In this document: piece after piece, positions 1 through 8,539 of the stretch | How positions within the stretch are numbered: position 1 is the first letter of the stretch | Layout of the letters: each line of letters opens with the position of its first letter | From: Mariniphaga sp963747515 | Lineage (GTDB): Bacteria; Bacteroidota; Bacteroidia; Bacteroidales; Prolixibacteraceae | Direction of reading: 5' to 3' | NCBI GenBank assembly: GCA_963747515.1 | Contig: CAVVFN010000010.1 | Coordinates: 146,185 to 210,184, forward strand | DNA length: 64,000 nt | Program-made: the position numbers and the translations under genes | Notes under the pieces: generated by a model | Database searches by the model: none | What the model saw: only the letters and a program-made list of their open reading frames with translations | What the model was told of the DNA's origin: nothing

Positions 1-979
1 GCGTTTCTATCAGATAACGTGAACGTTGCTCACGCAACTTCAGAGCATACAGAAACATCAGCACGATAGCATTAAAAGGCAGGGAATAGGGGGAAATCCG
101 AAACATCAAAAAAATCTGTTGGGTACTGGTGGTAATCAGTACCACAGCCGGAAGCAGCAAAATAATCCATCCAAAACTAACCCTGCCCGGAACCAGGTAA
201 TACCCTCCCAGGGCAATGGCTGTTAGTATATAATTAAATCCAATAAAGGTATATCCCAGTGAATCAAATTCAATACCCACAAGCCGGTAAAATAAATAAG
301 CCACAACATACCCCAGGATGGAAAGGACAAACGTAATGCGTGAATAAATTAATAATCCTAAAGCAATTATTATACCTGCAAGAAGGTGAGTCTGGAAAAA
401 GATAGCGGCAAGCGAACGAAAATAGATTCGTATAAACGAAGAACCCATACTTTTTTCAAGAAAATCATATAAATCAACAAAGAATTTACCTCCTATGGAA
501 TAAAGCGCATTGTATACAAAAATGCCACGCTCACTCAGGTTTAGTGCCGACAGGCTTCCTGCAGAAAGAGCAACAATCCAGATGGTAAGTAAAAAAGGTA
601 CACTTAAAAAAGGAAGGCCATACTTTCCAAGTACGCCCTGAAAAACAATTGTAAGAAAAAAGCAGGTAAGAGCTGAAACAACTATCAGCAAATAAACCTG
701 CAGCGATGGTTGATAAAACAAACCTATGCCTAAACCTGCCAATAAAGCATTAAAACCATATAAACCGGAACGTAAAAACCAGGTATTATATCCCATTTGC
801 CAGGCCAGAAGGTTGGCCACCAATACAGCCACCAAACCACCTATACCTGCACCATAATCGAAAAAACTGATTACCATAAGCAAAACAGCCAGCATTTTTG
901 ATGTAGAAAAGAATACCTGTGAATAGCTGTTCAGGATTGAATGCACAATATCTTTCCCATGAGGGACTTCACGCATCAT
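1..979 (-). CDS. Urea transporter family membrane protein (3' end outside window)
   Basis: Reading the minus strand from an ATG-ATG pair at 979 gives an open frame to the window edge (about 326 residues, C-terminus missing). The protein is very hydrophobic, with about ten membrane segments in two halves. Each half carries a urea-transporter (UT, PF03253) type signature: LRSGLYGFNALLAGLGIG near residues 65-83 followed by a PFLSVPFLLTIW stretch, and FNYILTAIALGGYYL in the second half. Family knowledge: UT proteins are channels for urea and similar small amides in the inner membrane, and Bacteroidota versions can carry a C-terminal M23 peptidase domain, which could lie beyond the edge here. The start is 10 bases after the stop of the PLP decarboxylase gene, so the two are probably translationally coupled. 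The family call is confident; the substrate is inference. Confidence 0.8.
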   Translation of the reverse strand, partial: MMREVPHGKDIVHSILNSYSQVFFSTSKMLAVLLMVISFFDYGAGIGGLVAVLVANLLAWQMGYNTWFLRSGLYGFNALLAGLGIGLFYQPSLQVYLLIVVSALTCFFLTIVFQGVLGKYGLPFLSVPFLLTIWIVALSAGSLSALNLSERGIFVYNALYSIGGKFFVDLYDFLEKSMGSSFIRIYFRSLAAIFFQTHLLAGIIIALGLLIYSRITFVLSILGYVVAYLFYRLVGIEFDSLGYTFIGFNYILTAIALGGYYLVPGRVSFGWIILLLPAVVLITTSTQQIFLMFRISPYSLPFNAIVLMFLYALKLREQRSRYLIET

Positions 980-989
980 GAATGGTTTT

Positions 990-2330
990 TTATTTTTTTG
1001 GGTTAAGCTCTGCACGCTTCAGGCTTTGCAAATCTTCCTTCTTTCTGATTAAATGCGGAATTCCTTTCAGATCAATCATTATTACATTGGGGCGATATGT
1101 TATAAATTGCATCCATTGAGTTACATTGTAGGCTCCTACACGCTCAATAACAAGCTGATCGCCCGTTTTTACATGAGGAAAATTAATGGCATCGCGAACG
1201 ACATCAATATTCATGCAAAGAGGTCCATAAATCGTGGTTTCTTCAATATATTCCGAGCTCTCCTTACTGGGATAGACCGACAGATTGTACCAGAATGAGG
1301 TAAACAGCAGGTTAACTCCCGCATCAATAATCATACTGCGCCGACCGGTTGAAAGACGTTTGTTTGCCAGAACCGTAGTAAGCAGGTAGCCCGAATCATC
1401 AATAAGCGCTCTGCCTGTTTCAAGAAACAATGCAGGCAGGTTCTCGTGTGGAATCTCTGAAGAGATGAGTGCATTGGAAATAGCTTCTGCGTACTCATCG
1501 AAGGAAGGGCAGGTTTCTGAACCCGGCATATACGATCCTTTCAACGTATTCTTCGAAGCAAAACCGCCTCCCATATCAATATATTTCAGCCATTGCCCAA
1601 ATTTTCGGTGAACAGCCATATAAAGATTGGCCAGTTTACCTGCAGCAACAGTATAAGCCGAAGTTGCCATAATATAGGTACCTAAGTGTGTGTGCAATCC
1701 CGTCAGCTTAAGTTTATCGGTCAGCATTATCCGATTGATGGCATTCCAGGCCTCACCGTTTTCATAATTAAAGCCAAACCGATCCCACATAGGATAAATG
1801 CCGGTATCCATATTGACCCGAATCGCTACCCGTGCCGGTTTATCAAGCTTTTTGGTAAGCTCAATCAGTAAATAAAGCTCGTCAAAATGATCGATGTGTA
1901 TGCAGGCATTTAGGTTAATCGCAAGGATTAAATCTTCAACCGACTTATCAGGACCATTAAACAGGATTTGTGAACCACTCACCCCCAGTGCCAGTGCTTT
2001 TTCAAATTCGAAACCTGATACCACCTCTGCCCATGCTCCCTCATCGTGATAAACTGAACATACAGCATCAAGATAATTTGTTTTATAGGACCATGCAAAT
2101 TGCACCTTCGGATACCGCGTTTCAAAAGCTCTCCTTGCTTCCGAATACTTCTTCCTTATGGTTTTTTCCGAAAACACAAAAACAGGTGTACCATAGGATT
2201 CAATTATACTGGAAACAGGTATCCCATCGATTTCGGAAATAATTTTTTGCTTTACAGGTAAACCAAACTTACTCGGAACTCCGGCGGTAATTTTATTAAT
2301 AATCGGTTTTTGGTATTTTAACTTTTCCAT
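990..2330 (-). CDS. PLP-dependent decarboxylase, DAP/ornithine decarboxylase fold (type III)
   Basis: A 446-residue protein of the alanine-racemase-like fold used by diaminopimelate, ornithine and arginine decarboxylases. The PLP lysine is K83 in the motif FAWSYKTNYL. A TGIYPMWDRFGF segment and a GLHTHLGT segment lie in the barrel, a glycine-rich GGGFAS phosphate-binding loop follows near residue 255, and the C-terminal beta domain has GPLCMNIDV, where the cysteine sits in the place of the catalytic Cys of the family. It does not look like housekeeping LysA: it lies between an ATP-grasp gene (2-base gap) and a urea-transporter-type gene, and upstream of both is a PqqD-like gene. The likely role is decarboxylating an amino acid or aminoacyl conjugate in a small specialised pathway. 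The substrate cannot be read from the sequence. Confidence 0.85.
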   Translation of the reverse strand: MEKLKYQKPIINKITAGVPSKFGLPVKQKIISEIDGIPVSSIIESYGTPVFVFSEKTIRKKYSEARRAFETRYPKVQFAWSYKTNYLDAVCSVYHDEGAWAEVVSGFEFEKALALGVSGSQILFNGPDKSVEDLILAINLNACIHIDHFDELYLLIELTKKLDKPARVAIRVNMDTGIYPMWDRFGFNYENGEAWNAINRIMLTDKLKLTGLHTHLGTYIMATSAYTVAAGKLANLYMAVHRKFGQWLKYIDMGGGFASKNTLKGSYMPGSETCPSFDEYAEAISNALISSEIPHENLPALFLETGRALIDDSGYLLTTVLANKRLSTGRRSMIIDAGVNLLFTSFWYNLSVYPSKESSEYIEETTIYGPLCMNIDVVRDAINFPHVKTGDQLVIERVGAYNVTQWMQFITYRPNVIMIDLKGIPHLIRKKEDLQSLKRAELNPKK

Positions 2331-2332
2331 AA

Positions 2333-3379
2333 TTAAATTTCCCTGTTCATTGAAATAGCGGCAAATTTTTCCAAATCCACAATCATGTCGTAGGAATAGC
2401 GTACAAACATTTTTCCAATTTTATAGGTATTCATAGGTTTCACCTCCATATTCAAAGCCAGTTTTACCAATGCATCAGGAATGTTTTGCCCGGCACCCAC
2501 GGCAAGATACACCCATGCCGGAATCCGTGGATTGATCTCTATCAGGTAATATTCACCGATATGGGTTTTAATCAGTTCTAGCTCCATCCCTCCCCGCCAT
2601 TTGGTTTGCCGGATAAGCGACCGGGTGAGCTGCATCATTTTTTCGTCGGCCAGAGTAATGCCTCCCCAGGCTTTTCCTTTGTCGGTGACGTATTGCTTGC
2701 GCATAGGAACTGCTGCTACCGTGTTGCCATTCCCATCTCCAAGGGCAACTACATTAACTTCGGTTCCTGTAACAAACTCCTGTGCGATAACAGGAAACCC
2801 CCATTTTGAGGAAATTTTCATGAACGCCTGCTTTACCTGCTCTTTATTCGAAGCTAAATAGGCATCGTAAAACTGTCCTTTAATCATTACCGGATAATCA
2901 AATTTCTCTTCCAGCTCAGTTAGCTGTCCCAGGCTGCCAAGATTAAGGCTCGCCGGTACTTTTATTCCGTATTTCTTTCCAAACTCAGGCAAACGGTGCT
3001 TTTCCCGCTCCTGAAACTGTTGAAAAGTAGGAAGAAACATTTGGATACCCTGCTTATGTAAACGTTCTTCATTTTTCATAAACGAAAAAAGCTCAGCATC
3101 GAAATTAGGAACCAGTACATCAATCTTCTCCTGATGGTGAATGTCTTCAATCCGTTCAATTAACTCATCTGAGCCTGATGACGGATAAGGAATCTGAAAT
3201 ATTCGGCTGCATAAATCATCCATATATATGCCCGGTTCCAGGTTTTCATATACCAGGCCTATGACACGCACATCAAAAGTATCAGATTCTTTCACCCCAC
3301 GTATGAAAGGAACTCCTGGACCTGGATTATCTGTATTGTTCAAACCACTTACAGCCAATGTAATTTTTTGTTTTCTCAT
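2333..3379 (-). CDS. ATP-grasp ligase (carbamoyl-phosphate-synthase-like/PylC-like)
   Basis: A 348-residue ATP-grasp protein. I chose the ATG at 3379 (MRKQKITLAVSGLNN) rather than the one 33 bases upstream: it begins at the first strand of the N-terminal domain and lies 7 bases after the upstream PqqD-like stop codon. The N-terminal Rossmann-like domain spans about residues 1-110, followed by the ATP-grasp fold with YPVMIKGQF (ATP lysine region), AQEFVTGTEVNVVAL and the metal-binding LIEINPRIPAW motif near residue 290. Such enzymes join a carboxylate to an amine through an acyl phosphate. Its neighbours suggest it makes an amino-acid conjugate that is processed by the adjacent PLP decarboxylase. 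The substrate is unknown. Confidence 0.85.
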   Translation of the reverse strand: MRKQKITLAVSGLNNTDNPGPGVPFIRGVKESDTFDVRVIGLVYENLEPGIYMDDLCSRIFQIPYPSSGSDELIERIEDIHHQEKIDVLVPNFDAELFSFMKNEERLHKQGIQMFLPTFQQFQEREKHRLPEFGKKYGIKVPASLNLGSLGQLTELEEKFDYPVMIKGQFYDAYLASNKEQVKQAFMKISSKWGFPVIAQEFVTGTEVNVVALGDGNGNTVAAVPMRKQYVTDKGKAWGGITLADEKMMQLTRSLIRQTKWRGGMELELIKTHIGEYYLIEINPRIPAWVYLAVGAGQNIPDALVKLALNMEVKPMNTYKIGKMFVRYSYDMIVDLEKFAAISMNREI

Positions 3380-3386
3380 GTAAACT

Positions 3387-3650
3387 TCAGTTAAATGGGA
3401 GCATATTATCACCGGAAATTATCTGATAAAGTTTCAGAAGGGAACAAAATTCATAAAAATCCATTTCAAATGTCAAATCATCTACATCGTACCGGGAAAG
3501 AAATATTTCCTTAATTTCCCCGAATTCCTTTTCCTGCGATATCAGCTTAATCAACTCAAGCCCCAAAGGATTCAAGCTAAAAGAATCACCTGTATTTGAA
3601 TTAAAAACAAAACCATTATCGCTAATTTTTATTTCTTTTATGATCTTCAT
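3387..3650 (-). CDS. PqqD-like small protein (RRE fold candidate)
   Basis: An 87-residue protein with the PqqD-family pattern: an N-terminal beta segment with FVFNSNTGDSFSLNPLG, then a helical half with LIKLISQEKEFGEIKE and a C-terminal helix. PqqD-like proteins form a winged-helix RiPP-recognition element that binds leader peptides or carriers. It is the first gene of a four-gene minus-strand operon, 7 bases before the ATP-grasp start. No precursor peptide is evident in the 240 bases upstream, so it may act as a carrier-binding or scaffold domain rather than a RiPP recognition protein. The family call is moderately sure; the function is inferred. Confidence 0.7.
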   Translation of the reverse strand: MKIIKEIKISDNGFVFNSNTGDSFSLNPLGLELIKLISQEKEFGEIKEIFLSRYDVDDLTFEMDFYEFCSLLKLYQIISGDNMLPFN

Positions 3651-3835
3651 GATGCCAAAAATGAATTTCCTGTTCCTAAAGCTGAAACTTCAGCTACATA
3701 GGTGTCCAATTCTTTATTCCGAAATTAGAAAAATTATTTTCATATATACGCAGAAATGAAAATTTATTCTTGTAACATACATCTGACACTGTTAAATTGA
3801 AAAACTTGTGCCGGAATATTATTTTTTATTAAAGA

Positions 3836-3863
3836 TTTGGCACTAATGTTGCGTATACTTTTC
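3836..3863 (+). promoter_or_regulatory. Possible Bacteroidota-type promoter of the collagen-like lipoprotein gene
   Basis: TTTG at 3836-3839 is followed 16 bases later by TACTTTTC at 3856-3863, a near match to the TAnnTTTG -7 box, 26 bases before the ATG at 3890. The spacer is a little short, so this is tentative. Confidence 0.3.
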
Positions 3864-3889
3864 ATCTGTTTAACATTAAAGTTCAAATT

Positions 3890-4450
3890 ATGAAAAAATT
3901 TATACACCCGCTACTTTTAGTTGCCCTTGTGATAGCAGTTGCCTGTGAAGGCCCGCAGGGTCCTCCCGGACAACCGGGAGAAGATGGATTGGATGGTGAT
4001 TTATTCCTGCCTACAGTATTCGAAATTGAAGGCGATTTCCTGCCTGAAAATGATTTCCAGCTTTTTTATGAATTTCCCAACAGCATTGAGGTATTGGAAA
4101 GCGATATTGTGCTGGTTTATATCCTGTGGGAGCAAACCGAAAATGATGCTGGTGAATCGTTTGATGTCTGGCGCCTGCTGCCGCAAACGATAGTGCTTCC
4201 CGACAGCACTCTTCTGCAATACAATTTCGATCACACTTTTACCGATGTTCAGATTTTCCTTGATGGAAATACCAATTTCGACAATCTGCTTCCTGCCGAA
4301 GCACTTGGGCAGGTATTTCGTGTAGTGGTGCTTCCGGCTAATTTTGAATCCATTAAATCGCTTGAGATCGACGACTACAACGGAATGATGAAATCTCTCA
4401 ACATTAATCCTGCACTTGTTGAGCCGGATGTCAGAATAAATCTGAATTAA
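3890..4450 (+). CDS. Lipoprotein with short collagen-like Gly-X-Y tract
   Basis: A 186-residue exported lipoprotein. Residues 1-18 are a signal peptide ending at a lipobox with Cys19 (VIAVAC). Directly after it comes a short collagen-like tract of Gly-Pro-rich triplets (about residues 20-36: GPQGPPGQPGEDGLDG), and then an acidic beta-rich domain of about 145 residues that I do not recognise. Proteins with this layout are common, uncharacterised surface lipoproteins in Bacteroidota. It stands alone: divergent from the PqqD-like operon on the left and followed by a strong terminator. The cell location is well supported; the function is unknown. Confidence 0.85.
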   Translation: MKKFIHPLLLVALVIAVACEGPQGPPGQPGEDGLDGDLFLPTVFEIEGDFLPENDFQLFYEFPNSIEVLESDIVLVYILWEQTENDAGESFDVWRLLPQTIVLPDSTLLQYNFDHTFTDVQIFLDGNTNFDNLLPAEALGQVFRVVVLPANFESIKSLEIDDYNGMMKSLNINPALVEPDVRINLN

Positions 4451-4473
4451 CGAATTCCCATTTTCCAGGAATT

Positions 4474-4511
4474 ATTATTCCTCCGTCACATATCGGAGGA
4501 ATAATTTTTTT
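4474..4511 (+). terminator. Rho-independent terminator after the collagen-like lipoprotein
   Basis: A perfect 12-bp stem (4474-4485 with 4494-4505, ATTATTCCTCCG and its complement) with an 8-base loop, followed by a run of T. It lies 24 bases after the stop codon. Confidence 0.9.
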
Positions 4512-4926
4512 GGCTGGTTCTAATTGCAAAACCTCAGATCAAAAAAATTACCTTTTGTTGATCCGGAACTAATGGTAAAAAACGCTACACAAAGCCATGC
4601 CAATCACATACTTTAAAACTGCTCCATCCGTGATGGTGGCAATGAACCCTTTTGAAATGGGACTGCCCCCAATTATAAAAAAAGCACCCATGAATGCCTC
4701 TTTTTTTACGGATACTTTTTTGGTAAGATAAAATCAATATTTATTTTGCTCCAGATTATTACCTGAGCCTGCTCTTTTTCAAAATCATATAAATGGAATC
4801 ACCGGTTATTGCCAGAAATGGTATCTGCCGTTCAAATTAAATTTTTATTCCTTAATCCAAAATTTTCCATGTTCATTCTACTTGCTTTCTGTTTCAAATT
4901 CCTATTTTTACAAAAACTACTATCCG
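4512..4926. other. Intergenic stretch, no gene seen
   Basis: About 415 bases between the terminator and the sulfatase start. No convincing frame, repeat or hairpin was recognised. It presumably holds the sulfatase promoter. Confidence 0.5.
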
Positions 4927-6378
4927 ATGAAACAAATAAAAAACCCGGTATTGTTTTTCCTCCCTTTCGCTATGACAGCAACCATCTGCAGTTGCGAAGT
5001 TAAAGAAGAGCCTGCTGCCCGCCCCAACATTGTATTGGTAATGGCCGATGATCAGGGATGGGGAGACATGGCTTACAACGGCCATCCTGTAGTAAAAACG
5101 CCCAACTTCGACAATTTAGCTGCCAGCGGATTACGCTTCGACAGATTTTATGCGGCTGCCCCTGTATGCTCACCCACCCGTGGAAGTGTGATGACAGGCC
5201 GTAATCCCAACCGGTTCGGCTGCTTTAGCTGGGGAAGGACTATACGTCCGCAAGAACTAACCATAGCTGAAGTCCTGCAGTCGGCCGGTTATGTTACCGG
5301 CCATTTTGGAAAATGGCATCTGGGTTCGGTACAAACAGGCAGCCCGGTGAATCCCGGTGCCAGCGGATTTGATGAATGGCTGTCGGCACCCAACTTTTTT
5401 GACAACAATCCTATCCTGAGCCGTGAAGGAAAAGCAGTGCAATTTAAAGGCGAAAGCTCGGATGTTACAGCTGATGCAGCCATTGAATTCATCCGTAAGC
5501 ATGCCAAATCAGAAAAGCCAATTTTTGCCGTGGTGTGGTTTGGTTCCCCCCATGATCCTCATATGGCAAGCGATGCTGATAGTGCATTGTATCCAGGACT
5601 GGAACCTAAGCTGCAAAATTTTTATGGAGAAATAACCGGTATGGACCGTGCTTTTGGAAAACTCAGGCAGGAGTTAAAAAACCTGGGAATTGAAAACAAT
5701 ACCCTCCTTTGGTATTGCAGCGATAATGGAGGCCTGCCCAATGTAGGCACTACAGGAGGCCGGGGGCATAAAGGAGATATTTATGAGGGGGGATTGCGGG
5801 TTCCTGCCATTATTGAATGGCCGGCAAAAATACCCCATCCCAAATCAACTAACCTTCCGGCAGTTACCAGCGACATATTTCCTACACTTTTGGAAGTAAC
5901 GGGTATAACTTTGGATAATCCGCCCATACTGGATGGAATAAGCCTGTTGCCTGCTATTGAAAGCACAATGGACACCCGTTCGAAACCTATCGGTTTCTGG
6001 CAGTACCCGGAGGGAGGACGGGGAACTCCTTCTCACCAATGGATGACCGAACTGCTTGAAGCCCAACAAAAAGGACAAATGATTTCCGATTCAGCACGAT
6101 TGGCTTTGGATGCCGGTGTAATAAAAAAACAATACCCCGAAGACAGCTTCCCCGGACATGCAGCCTGGCTTGACTGGCCATGGAAACTGCACCGGATTCA
6201 GAAAAATTCAGATGAACCAACGCTGGAACTTTATAACCTTGAAAAAGATTCCCTCGAACAATTCGACCAGGCTGACGCTGAAACTGCCAGGATAAAAGCT
6301 ATGCTGCCGCAGCTTGAATCATGGCAGCTGTCGGTAATGCAAAGTCTGAATGGCAAAGACTACAATTCGGAACCATAA
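4927..6378 (+). CDS. S1-family sulfatase, lipoprotein
   Basis: A formylglycine-dependent sulfatase of about 483 residues. I use the ATG at 4927 (MKQIKNPVLFF) because it starts a normal lipoprotein signal peptide with cysteines at positions 21 and 23; an ATG 45 bases upstream would add a polar leader. ADDQGWGD near residue 40 gives metal ligands. CSPTRG with Cys81 is the sulfatase signature in which Cys is converted to formylglycine. GKWHLG, GSPHDPH and CSDNGG are further active-site motifs. Such enzymes remove sulfate esters from host or algal polysaccharides in the periplasm or at the cell surface, and they need an anaerobic-type sulfatase-maturating enzyme, which is not in this window. The exact substrate cannot be assigned. 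Confidence 0.93.
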   Translation: MKQIKNPVLFFLPFAMTATICSCEVKEEPAARPNIVLVMADDQGWGDMAYNGHPVVKTPNFDNLAASGLRFDRFYAAAPVCSPTRGSVMTGRNPNRFGCFSWGRTIRPQELTIAEVLQSAGYVTGHFGKWHLGSVQTGSPVNPGASGFDEWLSAPNFFDNNPILSREGKAVQFKGESSDVTADAAIEFIRKHAKSEKPIFAVVWFGSPHDPHMASDADSALYPGLEPKLQNFYGEITGMDRAFGKLRQELKNLGIENNTLLWYCSDNGGLPNVGTTGGRGHKGDIYEGGLRVPAIIEWPAKIPHPKSTNLPAVTSDIFPTLLEVTGITLDNPPILDGISLLPAIESTMDTRSKPIGFWQYPEGGRGTPSHQWMTELLEAQQKGQMISDSARLALDAGVIKKQYPEDSFPGHAAWLDWPWKLHRIQKNSDEPTLELYNLEKDSLEQFDQADAETARIKAMLPQLESWQLSVMQSLNGKDYNSEP

Positions 6379-7069
6379 ATGAATCCCATTTCATCAGCTG
6401 TTGTATGATTATTGTCAATACACTGGAAATTTCTATGTTATTGTTCTCAGTAAACCTTTTTAAGGTTTAAATTAGTCCCATCTGAAAAACTCCTTCTGCG
6501 ATTATTACCTCTGTCAGGTATTCCTGTTGGACAATACATTTGCAGTATATCTCTTTATGAGTTGCAAATTCTTTAAAAAAGATCTCCTTCATTCCTGCTG
6601 AAAAATTTTCTGCCCACCTGATTAAAAGGCACGGGAGTGCCACCCGCCATCGGGTAAGTTTTCAATTCTTGTCCTATTTTTTTATTTTTCAGATTAAAAA
6701 TACGATACCAAACAGACAAACGATCTTTACCTTCTCCCTAAAATTGACACATTATTTTATCACTATTTTAACTGCACATGCCCCGTTTTATGTCTTTCCG
6801 AATCAACTTTCCAGCATCTGAGCAAAAAAGGCTTTTTTCTTGCTCTATTCCTAAATCCTTGCACTTGTTTCTATAAGAATGGCGATAAGTTTCTATAAAC
6901 CAAAGAAAGATAATTTCTCAGCAGGCCCTTCTATGCCTATCGGAGATTAAAAAAAGTATAATCCCGGACAATCAGATGCATCGTTTTTTCCCTTAAACAA
7001 AAAAGAGAGGAAAATGTCAACAGTCCGGGATTTTAATCCTGAATAAAATCAGGGTTGAAAATTAAATAC
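6379..7069. other. Long intergenic region with hairpins, no gene seen
   Basis: About 690 bases between convergent genes. It contains two adjoining small hairpins at 6628-6655, a 10-bp inverted repeat with a 53-base loop (AATCCCGGAC at 6960-6969 with 7023-7032), and an 8-bp dyad with one mismatched pair at 7035-7056. The last two are placed to act as terminators of the minus-strand peroxidase gene; the long-loop one is followed by a T run on the minus strand. No coding frame was seen. Confidence 0.5.
6628..6655. repeat. Two back-to-back hairpins
   Basis: GGCAC-GGGA-GTGCC (6628-6641) directly adjoins ACCCG-CCAT-CGGGT (6642-6655). Both are perfect 5-bp stems with 4-base loops, in an otherwise AT-rich region. 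Confidence 0.6.
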
Positions 7070-8326
7070 CTATTTTAGTTTATACCCGTCACTCAAAGTC
7101 ATCATAAAAGCTACAATGGCATCTTCTTCCTCACCGGTAAGACCCAAATCGCCCAGTTCATCGGTATTAATATTTTCAGCAACCTCCGGTTCGGGCCATT
7201 CCTTCACATCACGTGTGTTGTAAAAATGCACCACATCTTTTAATGATTTGAACACACCATTGTGCAGGAAAGCCTTCGGAGAACCATTTCCATTTGCCTT
7301 TCCCACATTCCGAAGAGTAGGGACCTTATGCTTGCCCATGTTTTCACCGGCCATAGCTGACCATGCAGCATTGGGATGAGTTTCAAGAAATCCTCCCAGA
7401 CCCTTATCAATCCATGCGCTTCCCTCAGGATTTATGGCCAAACCGTTATCCAGAAAGACCATATCCATTTGATAGAATGGGTTGTCGGGATTCTTTGGAG
7501 ACCCCAGGTTATCGAAGGAAAAGTCGGTAAACAGAGGCATGCTTTCGCCACCATCCCATTCATGCGGATGACAGGCTGAACACATGCCTTTGCCTTAAAA
7601 CAATTCCAGTCCCCACCTTTCCTGTTCAGTAAGCTTTGCCATCCCCTTCAGGTAATAATCATATTTCGATGTAAATGAACAGACCTCAGCTGAGCCTTCA
7701 TATGCAGCAATGGCCAAAGCTACCCTGCCGTAATTCTGCTCAATGTCTTCTTCTGTTTCATAGGTCAGGGGGCTTTCCCAAACTTCTTCCCATAAACCAA
7801 CATATTTTGAAGAAGCAATTTGTTTCAGTACAGCTTCTTTTGATGGCATATTTTGTTCCACCGGGTTCAGGAACGGGCCCATAGCCTGGTCCGCAGCAGG
7901 ATTACCCAATACTTCTCCGGTTGCCCGGCCATCCCAGAAGTTACCGCCAATAAACAAACCGTCTTCTTCATCAAAATACAATACCGGGCTTTGTGTGGCA
8001 TAAGCAGCACTAGGAGGCTTCCTGTTACCAAACCGCTGAGGGACGGCTCCCATGTATACCGAACCTTTTAAATTAATACCTCCGACAGGACCTGTGAACC
8101 CTACGGAAGGTGCATGACATTCAGCACATGACATGCTTCCCGGTGATGAAATCTTATCAAAAAAAATGTGTTTTCCCAACAATTCAACCGGAGTCAAAAA
8201 AACTGTGGCAGCTTTCTTTAATGCAGGTATTTCTGCCTCATTAATCAGAGCTTCTTTCGTACAGGAATAAACAGTTGCGCCAAATATTACTGTTGCTAAA
8301 ACCAGAATGCGGACTGTATTCTTCAT
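7070..8326 (-). pseudogene. Di-haem cytochrome c peroxidase (MauG/CcpA family), interrupted by an in-frame TAA
   Basis: The frame 8326-7070 encodes one 418-codon di-haem peroxidase, except that codon 244 (7597-7595) is TAA. The first part (243 residues) has a lipoprotein signal peptide with Cys22 and the first haem motif CAECH (Cys67-His71). The second part resumes in the same frame with GKG and then MCSACH, the second haem motif. In relatives this point reads like ELF-K-GKG, so a single AAA-to-TAA change explains the stop. Without readthrough the product would lose the second haem and the C-terminal domain, leaving no working peroxidase. Family role: reduction of hydrogen peroxide in the periplasm, or MauG-like oxidation. 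It could be a real mutation or a sequence error. Confidence 0.85.
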
Positions 8327-8539
8327 AAAATTTAATTTAAAACGTAAATAATAATTATGTACAAATGGTGCGTAATTTGCGAATACTCATTATAAGTTAC
8401 GAAGAAAAGTCATTTCTTTAGCCGGGTCTTTATTGATATTAATCAACGAGCAGCAAATATTCATAACTGAACATGTTAAAAGAAGAATGGAAGGTACTAA
8501 ATTTTGCTATGAGTTAGTTTTATGATTTAGATGGAAAAG

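Noticed and set aside
990..2330. Housekeeping lysA (diaminopimelate decarboxylase)
   Set aside because: The fold fits, but the C-terminal active-site text is unusual and the operon partners are not lysine biosynthesis genes.
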